Below, in pieces: positions 3,835 to 7,472 of a stretch of DNA of 7,472 bases. The notes under the pieces are model-generated. The model saw only the letters and a program-made list of their open reading frames with translations. It was not told where the DNA came from and searched no databases. Each line of letters starts with the position of its first letter. The stretch's first letter is position 1. The stretch lies in NCBI GenBank assembly GCA_041674345.1, contig JBAYVY010000179.1, positions 1 to 7,472 on the forward strand, in the 5' to 3' direction. Origin of the DNA: JBAYVY01 sp041674345 (GTDB lineage: Bacteria > Planctomycetota > Phycisphaerae > Phycisphaerales > Zrk34). Made by a program: the position numbers and the translations under genes.

Positions 3835-6075
3835 ATGACCACCCTCGCCGGCGACGGCCCTCAATCCGTCGCCAACAACATTTCGGCTTTCACCGTCGCA
3901 CTCGCCGGCAACCCCAACACTGGCAAGAGCACGCTCTTCAATCGTTTGACGGGTGTTCGACAACGGACGGGGAATTATCCGGGGGTGACCGTCGAAAAAA
4001 AACTCGGCGTGATGAAACTGCACAGACAATCCGTCAGCGTCATCGACCTGCCCGGAACCTATTCCCTCGCCGCCACCAGCGCTGATGAGCGCGTCGTCGT
4101 CGATGTCCTGTCCGGCCACCTCACCGGCCAGCCGCGCCCCGATGTCGTCGTCTGCGTCGTCGATGCGACCAATCTGCTGCGGCACCTGTTCCTCGCGTCG
4201 CAGATCGCCGAAACGGGGCTGCCCGTGGTCATCGCGCTGAACATGATGGATGCCGCCGGCGAACAGGGCCTGGTCATCGACATCCCTCTGCTGCGTCAGC
4301 GGCTGGGTGTGCCGATCGTCGAAACCGTCGCGGCGCGCGGCGAAGGCATTGACGAATTGAAACACGCGATCGCCGAATCGCATCGCAATCGGGCGGCGCT
4401 GTCGCCGGTGCCCTGGCCGGCGGTCGTGACCGAATCGCTGGAACACATTCGCACGTCGATGCCCGCCGGGATGGCCGCGTCGCTCACGCAGGCCGAGCTG
4501 ATCCGCCTGCTGTTCGACGAAGATTCCGCCATCGCCGACCGCATCCGCTGGTTTCCCGCCCAGCGGATTCACCACATCGGTTTCGCCCGGCAACACCTGC
4601 GCGAGCGCGGCTTCGATCCGTCCAGCGCCGAAGCGATGATCCGCTACGGCCACCTCGCCCGGCTGACCGACAACATCGTCACCCGCCCCTTGCAACCCCG
4701 CGCCACCACCAGCGAATCCATCGACGCGGTGCTCACCCATCGCGTCTGGGGGCTGATCGTGTTCGTGCTGATGATGTTCGCCGTGTTCTGGTCGATCTAC
4801 CGCGGCGCCGAGCCGATCACCAACCTCATCGGCGCGGTGTTCAGCGCCTTCGGTTCGTGGGTCGGCGGGCTGCTGGCGGACATGCCGGTGCTTCAATCAT
4901 TGATCGTCGATGGCGTGATCGCCGGCGTGGGCGCGGTGGCGGGGTTTTTGCCGCAGATTCTGATCCTTTTCTTCTTCATCGCCCTGCTGGAAGACAGCGG
5001 CTATATGGCCCGCGCCGCGCATCTCATGGACAAACTGTTTTCATGGTGCGGGTTGAGCGGGCGCAGCTTTGTGCCCCTGTTGTCCGGTTACGCCTGCGCG
5101 ATTCCCGCCGTGATGGCGTCGCGCACCATCGACAACCCCAAGGCGCGGCTGGCGACGATTCTGGTCACGCCGCTGATGAGTTGCTCCGCCCGTCTGCCGG
5201 TGTACGTGTTGCTGATCGGCGCGTTCATCGAGCCGCGTTACGGCGCGACGATCGCCGCGTTGGTGCTGTTCGCCATGCATATGGTCGGGCTGATGATCGC
5301 GTTGCCGATGGCGTGGATGTTCAACCGCGTGATTTTCAAGACCAAACGCACGCCGTTCGTGCTGGAGATGCCGCTGTATCGCGCCCCGCATATGCGGGAC
5401 GTGGTGCTGAGGATGTGGGACAAGGGCAAGGATTTCGTCACGACCGCCGGTACGGTGATCGTCGCGGTGAGCATTCTGATCTGGGCGTTGAGTTATTTCC
5501 CCCGGCCCGCGTCGCTGGCCGGGCATGAAACCGCCGCGTTCACGCAGCACATCGCCGATCAGCGGCACGTTGACGCCGCCGAGGCGCGACACCTGATCCA
5601 AACCACCCATGAACTTCAGCGGCAACTCGACGCCCACATCAGCGGCGCGTATCTCGAACAGAGCTACCTCGGCCATATGGGCAAAACCGTGCAGCCGATC
5701 TTCGCCCCCGCCGGTTTCGACTGGAAGATCACCGTCGGCGTGCTCGGCTCGTTCCCCGCGCGCGAAGTCATCATCTCCACGATGGGCATCCTCTACAATC
5801 TCGGCAGCGATGTCGATGAGGGCAGCGATTCGCTGAAGGCGACGCTGCGCGGTTCCCACTGGCCCGACGGCACGCCTGTGTTCACCATTCCCGTCGTGCT
5901 GGCGATCATGATCTTTTTCGCGTTGTGCATGCAGTGCGGCGCGACGCTCGCCGTGATCGGACGCGAGGCCGGATGGAAGTGGTCCGTCCTCACCTTCACC
6001 TACATGTCGATCCTCGCGTGGATCGCAGCCGTGCTGACCTATCAGGCCGGCACATGGATCGCAACGGCGGCCTGA
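3835..6075 (+). CDS. feoB: Ferrous iron transport protein B (FeoB)
   Basis: The inner-membrane Fe(II) transporter, 746 residues, a normal length. The N-terminal G domain is complete: G1 GNPNTGKST (25-33), switch I around GNYPGVTVE (46-54), G3 DLPG (71-74), G4 NMMD (136-139) and a G5-like VAARGEG. A helical insertion domain follows to about residue 270. The membrane part starts near residue 303 with several hydrophobic segments. It contains the first Gate region (PLLSGYACAIPAVM with C421, and the nearby SCSARLP with C450), the second Gate region (GSFPAREVIISTMGILYNLG, from residue 638), and FALCMQCGATLAV (C698, C701) near the C terminus. All key motifs are intact. The ATG at 3835 fits the family start but has no Shine-Dalgarno, since a repeat array ends 2 bp before it. 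It is followed without a gap by a small Cys-rich gene. Confidence 0.97.
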   Translation: MTTLAGDGPQSVANNISAFTVALAGNPNTGKSTLFNRLTGVRQRTGNYPGVTVEKKLGVMKLHRQSVSVIDLPGTYSLAATSADERVVVDVLSGHLTGQPRPDVVVCVVDATNLLRHLFLASQIAETGLPVVIALNMMDAAGEQGLVIDIPLLRQRLGVPIVETVAARGEGIDELKHAIAESHRNRAALSPVPWPAVVTESLEHIRTSMPAGMAASLTQAELIRLLFDEDSAIADRIRWFPAQRIHHIGFARQHLRERGFDPSSAEAMIRYGHLARLTDNIVTRPLQPRATTSESIDAVLTHRVWGLIVFVLMMFAVFWSIYRGAEPITNLIGAVFSAFGSWVGGLLADMPVLQSLIVDGVIAGVGAVAGFLPQILILFFFIALLEDSGYMARAAHLMDKLFSWCGLSGRSFVPLLSGYACAIPAVMASRTIDNPKARLATILVTPLMSCSARLPVYVLLIGAFIEPRYGATIAALVLFAMHMVGLMIALPMAWMFNRVIFKTKRTPFVLEMPLYRAPHMRDVVLRMWDKGKDFVTTAGTVIVAVSILIWALSYFPRPASLAGHETAAFTQHIADQRHVDAAEARHLIQTTHELQRQLDAHISGAYLEQSYLGHMGKTVQPIFAPAGFDWKITVGVLGSFPAREVIISTMGILYNLGSDVDEGSDSLKATLRGSHWPDGTPVFTIPVVLAIMIFFALCMQCGATLAVIGREAGWKWSVLTFTYMSILAWIAAVLTYQAGTWIATAA

Positions 6076-6267
6076 ATGTGGACGCAATACATCATCATCG
6101 GCGTCATCATCGCGGCGGCGGTCGCATTCTTCGCCCGCCGGGTATGGCGCAAGCTCGGCCACACTTCCGGGGGCGGCTGTGGTTGCGGTTGCGGATCGCG
6201 GAAAAAGCCCAAATCCACCCGTGCGACGCTCACGATCGCCGGTCGGCAGGTCGCCGATCGCAAGTGA
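6076..6267 (+). CDS. FeoB-associated Cys-rich membrane protein
   Basis: A 63-residue protein whose ATG directly follows the feoB TGA, so it is almost certainly translated by coupling with feoB. It has one membrane segment (about residues 5-20, IIIGVIIAAAVAFFAR), then a basic stretch and a glycine-cysteine cluster GGGCGCGCG (C35, C37, C39), then a basic tail. This matches the small FeoB-associated Cys-rich proteins found at the end of feo operons in many phyla, which usually carry a spaced cysteine motif and are thought, without firm proof, to help FeoB or bind metal. The strict C-x-C-x-C spacing within a glycine run is compact. It takes the place that FeoC has in enterobacteria but is unrelated to it. 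Confidence 0.85.
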   Translation: MWTQYIIIGVIIAAAVAFFARRVWRKLGHTSGGGCGCGCGSRKKPKSTRATLTIAGRQVADRK

Positions 6268-6303
6268 TTTTTCGTTAGTTTTGCGTTGCGATGCGTGTTC
6301 TGG

Positions 6304-6331
6304 ACTTCCCACTTCCGCCTTCCAACTTCCC
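6304..6331. repeat. Four 7-bp ACTTCCC-type units
   Basis: Four consecutive heptamers (ACTTCCC, ACTTCCG, CCTTCCA, ACTTCCC) start 37 bp after the stop of the Cys-rich protein gene. A partial further copy (TTCCCACTTTC, 6470-6480) lies beyond the neighbouring hairpin in the same orientation. It shares the short period of the other arrays in this window but not their sequence. Confidence 0.75.
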
Positions 6332-6334
6332 ACC

Positions 6335-6480
6335 GGAACTTTTGCAAAAATCAAAAAGAGATTTCAACACAGAGCACACAGAGAGGGATTTTCAATGTGT
6401 TTTCCCCGGTTTTCACCTCTGTGAACTCCGTGTCCTCTTGTGTTGAAATCGCATTTTGCAAAGGTCCAGTTCCCACTTTC
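6335..6480. repeat. Long inverted repeat of the CACAGAG type between feo operon and S1 gene
   Basis: The core is a perfect 10-bp inverted repeat (6361-6370, ATTTCAACAC, with 6440-6449), extended inward by AGAG/CTCT with one bulge. Outer arms GGAAC and TTTTGCAAAA (6335-6350) recur inverted around 6453-6472, so the whole unit is about 140 bp. The loop contains CACAGAG-like and CTCTGTG-like strings. Similar CACAGAG elements are common in several environmental phyla, as I recall. It may end feo transcription, but the only T-run (6481-6487) is 31 bp past the stem, so this is not a standard terminator. The rest of the 337-bp gap has only a TAAAAT (6517-6522) that could be a -10 box for the S1 gene. 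Confidence 0.75.
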
Positions 6481-6603
6481 TTTTTTTGCCCCTTCCCCTT
6501 GCACACCACAATCGCTTAAAATAGTTCTTTCCGCGTTTGGTTGGTTTGCCGCCGGTCATGTTGGCCCGCGGTTGGCGAACGACTCTGTGTGAGAATGAGT
6601 GTT

Positions 6604-7472
6604 ATGTCCGACATGCAAGATCAACGTCCCCCGGAAGCTTCCGCCTCCGCTAGTGTTCCCCCCCAAGCCGAGGCGGAGCGAAGCGCCGCCGGTCCCGTCC
6701 CCCCCCAAGCCGAGGCGGAGCGAAGCGCCGCCTCGGGTTCCCCCGCCGCCGCCGCCCCCGCCCCCGGAGCCGGCACCGACGCCGCCCTCGAACGGGAGAT
6801 CGCCGCCGCGCTCGGCGACCTGTCCGTCATGGACTTGGTGGACGGAACTTCCCCCGACATCGCCCCCTCGCCCGTTCATGCCGGCGACCACGCCATGACC
6901 CGGGGCACCATCGTCGCCATCCACGATGACGATGTCTTCGTCGAACTCGGCGGCAAAAGCCAGGGCATCATCCCGCTCACCCAGTTCAAGGAAAAACCCG
7001 AACTCGGCTCCACGATGGAATTCGTCGTCGAAGCCATGCTCGGCGATGAAGGCCTGGTCAAACTCGCCCTCAAAGGCGCGGTCGAAAAAGCCACCTGGCA
7101 AACCCTCGAACGAGGCATGACCGTCGAGGCCAAAGTCACCGGCACGAACACCGGCGGACTCGAACTCAAACTCGCCGGCCAACGCGCCTTCATGCCCGCC
7201 AGCCAGATCGACATCGGCCGGGTTGAAAACTTCAACGAATACCTCGGCAAAAAACTCGTCTGCAAAATCGTCGAACTCGACCGTCGCGGCAAACGCATCA
7301 TTGTCAGCCGCCGCGCCGTCCTCGAAGAACAGGCCGAGGCCGCCCGCGAGGAACTGCTCAAAACCGTGCAGGTCGGCGACACCAAAGAGGGCGTCGTCCG
7401 CTCGCTCCAGCAATACGGCGCGTTCGTCGATATCGGCGGCATCGACGGACTGGTGCATATTTCCGACATGGC
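6604..7472 (+). CDS. rpsA: 30S ribosomal protein S1, 3'-truncated by the window
   Basis: An open frame with no stop before the window end (289 codons seen). Ribosomal protein S1 binds mRNA on the 30S subunit during initiation. Residues about 97-158 form the first S1-type barrel (TRGTIVAIHDDDVFVELGGK, GIIPLTQF), about 169-237 the second (ERGMTVEAKVTGTNTGGLEL, RAFMPASQIDIG), and from about 256 a third begins with GDTKEGVVRSLQQYGAFVDIGG and DGLVHISDM. The third has the canonical RNA-binding pattern GxVxxxxxYGAFVDIGGxDGLVHIS. The first 95 residues are a low-complexity Ala/Pro/Ser/Glu extension with a 14-residue duplication. Starts at 6595, 6604 and 6613 are all possible, and none has a clear Shine-Dalgarno. 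A long minus-strand open frame over this gene is a shadow of its codon bias. Confidence 0.92.
   Translation, partial: MSDMQDQRPPEASASASVPPQAEAERSAAGPVPPQAEAERSAASGSPAAAAPAPGAGTDAALEREIAAALGDLSVMDLVDGTSPDIAPSPVHAGDHAMTRGTIVAIHDDDVFVELGGKSQGIIPLTQFKEKPELGSTMEFVVEAMLGDEGLVKLALKGAVEKATWQTLERGMTVEAKVTGTNTGGLELKLAGQRAFMPASQIDIGRVENFNEYLGKKLVCKIVELDRRGKRIIVSRRAVLEEQAEAAREELLKTVQVGDTKEGVVRSLQQYGAFVDIGGIDGLVHISDM
6658..6736 (+). repeat. In-frame 42-bp duplication with palindrome in the S1 N-terminal extension
   Basis: A 33-bp block occurs twice, at 6658-6690 and 6700-6732, with a 42-bp period, giving VPPQAEAERSAA twice. In the second copy CCGAGGCGG (6710-6718) and CCGCCTCGG (6728-6736) form a perfect 9-bp inverted repeat around AGCGAAGCG, and the loop contains GCGAAGC, a sequence known to form an unusually stable DNA mini-hairpin. 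In the first copy the stem is shorter because the right flank differs. It looks like a palindromic element tolerated in a disordered protein region. Confidence 0.85.

Noticed and set aside
3808..4896. Minus-strand open frame of 362 codons over feoB
   Set aside because: Antisense shadow of FeoB with His/Asp/Gly/Arg-rich composition and no domain.
5041..6354. Minus-strand open frame of 437 codons over the feoB 3' half
   Set aside because: Antisense shadow of FeoB and the Cys-rich protein gene, starting within the intergenic repeat; no protein-like pattern.
6361..6490. Intrinsic terminator of the feo operon
   Set aside because: The stem is imperfect with a loop of about 70 nt, and the T-run is 31 bp beyond it, so it does not fit a Rho-independent terminator.
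6499..6522. Full promoter TTGCAC / TAAAAT for the S1 gene
   Set aside because: The spacer is only 12 bp; the -10-like TAAAAT may be real but has no -35 partner at proper distance.
6556..7458. Minus-strand open frame of 300 codons at the right end
   Set aside because: Acidic, Phe/Asp/Glu-rich mirror of the S1 gene. The plus-strand frame from 6604 has clear S1 domains and is the real gene.

Overview
The window looks like chromosomal DNA from a GC-rich bacterium, most likely a planctomycete-type lineage (Planctomycetota, perhaps Phycisphaerae-like). This is inference. It rests on the flavour of the MiaB, S1 and HicB proteins, a nuoB standing outside any nuo operon, and intergenic gaps filled with short AT-rich 7-8 bp periodic arrays of a kind I remember from planctomycete genomes. 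No search was possible. There is no rRNA, tRNA, CRISPR array, transposase or phage gene.

Layout. At the left edge (1-54, minus) are the first 18 codons of a gene leaving the window; its start resembles a bifunctional-nuclease-domain (DUF151) protein. A repeat-filled gap (55-269) separates it from miaB (270-1853, plus), which encodes the tRNA methylthiotransferase. A small toxin-antitoxin operon follows: hicA (1946-2140) and hicB (2100-2597), behind a strong promoter with nested palindromes that look like autoregulatory operators. hicB converges on nuoB (2594-3148, minus), and the two stop codons share bases. A 354-bp divergent gap carries a paired repeat and the promoter of a ferrous-iron uptake operon: feoA (3503-3730), feoB (3835-6075) and a small Cys-rich membrane protein gene (6076-6267). 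After another repeat-filled gap, a ribosomal protein S1 gene starts at about 6604 and runs off the right edge.

How the genes work together. FeoA, FeoB and the Cys-rich protein form one Fe(II) import unit. MiaB (two Fe-S clusters) and NuoB (cluster N2) are iron-sulfur proteins, but nothing shows co-regulation with feo. HicA and HicB are a self-contained mRNA-interferase/antitoxin pair. MiaB, S1 and probably the left-edge gene are housekeeping.

The most notable feature is the repeats. All three long intergenic gaps and the feoA-feoB spacer hold 3-5 unit arrays of 7-8 bp period, mostly paired with an inverted partner 20-70 bp away. Related elements also lie in frame inside three genes: the TRAM region of miaB, the 3' end of hicB, and the N-terminal extension of S1. 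The rest of the window is ordinary, and I do not see an undescribed multi-gene system.
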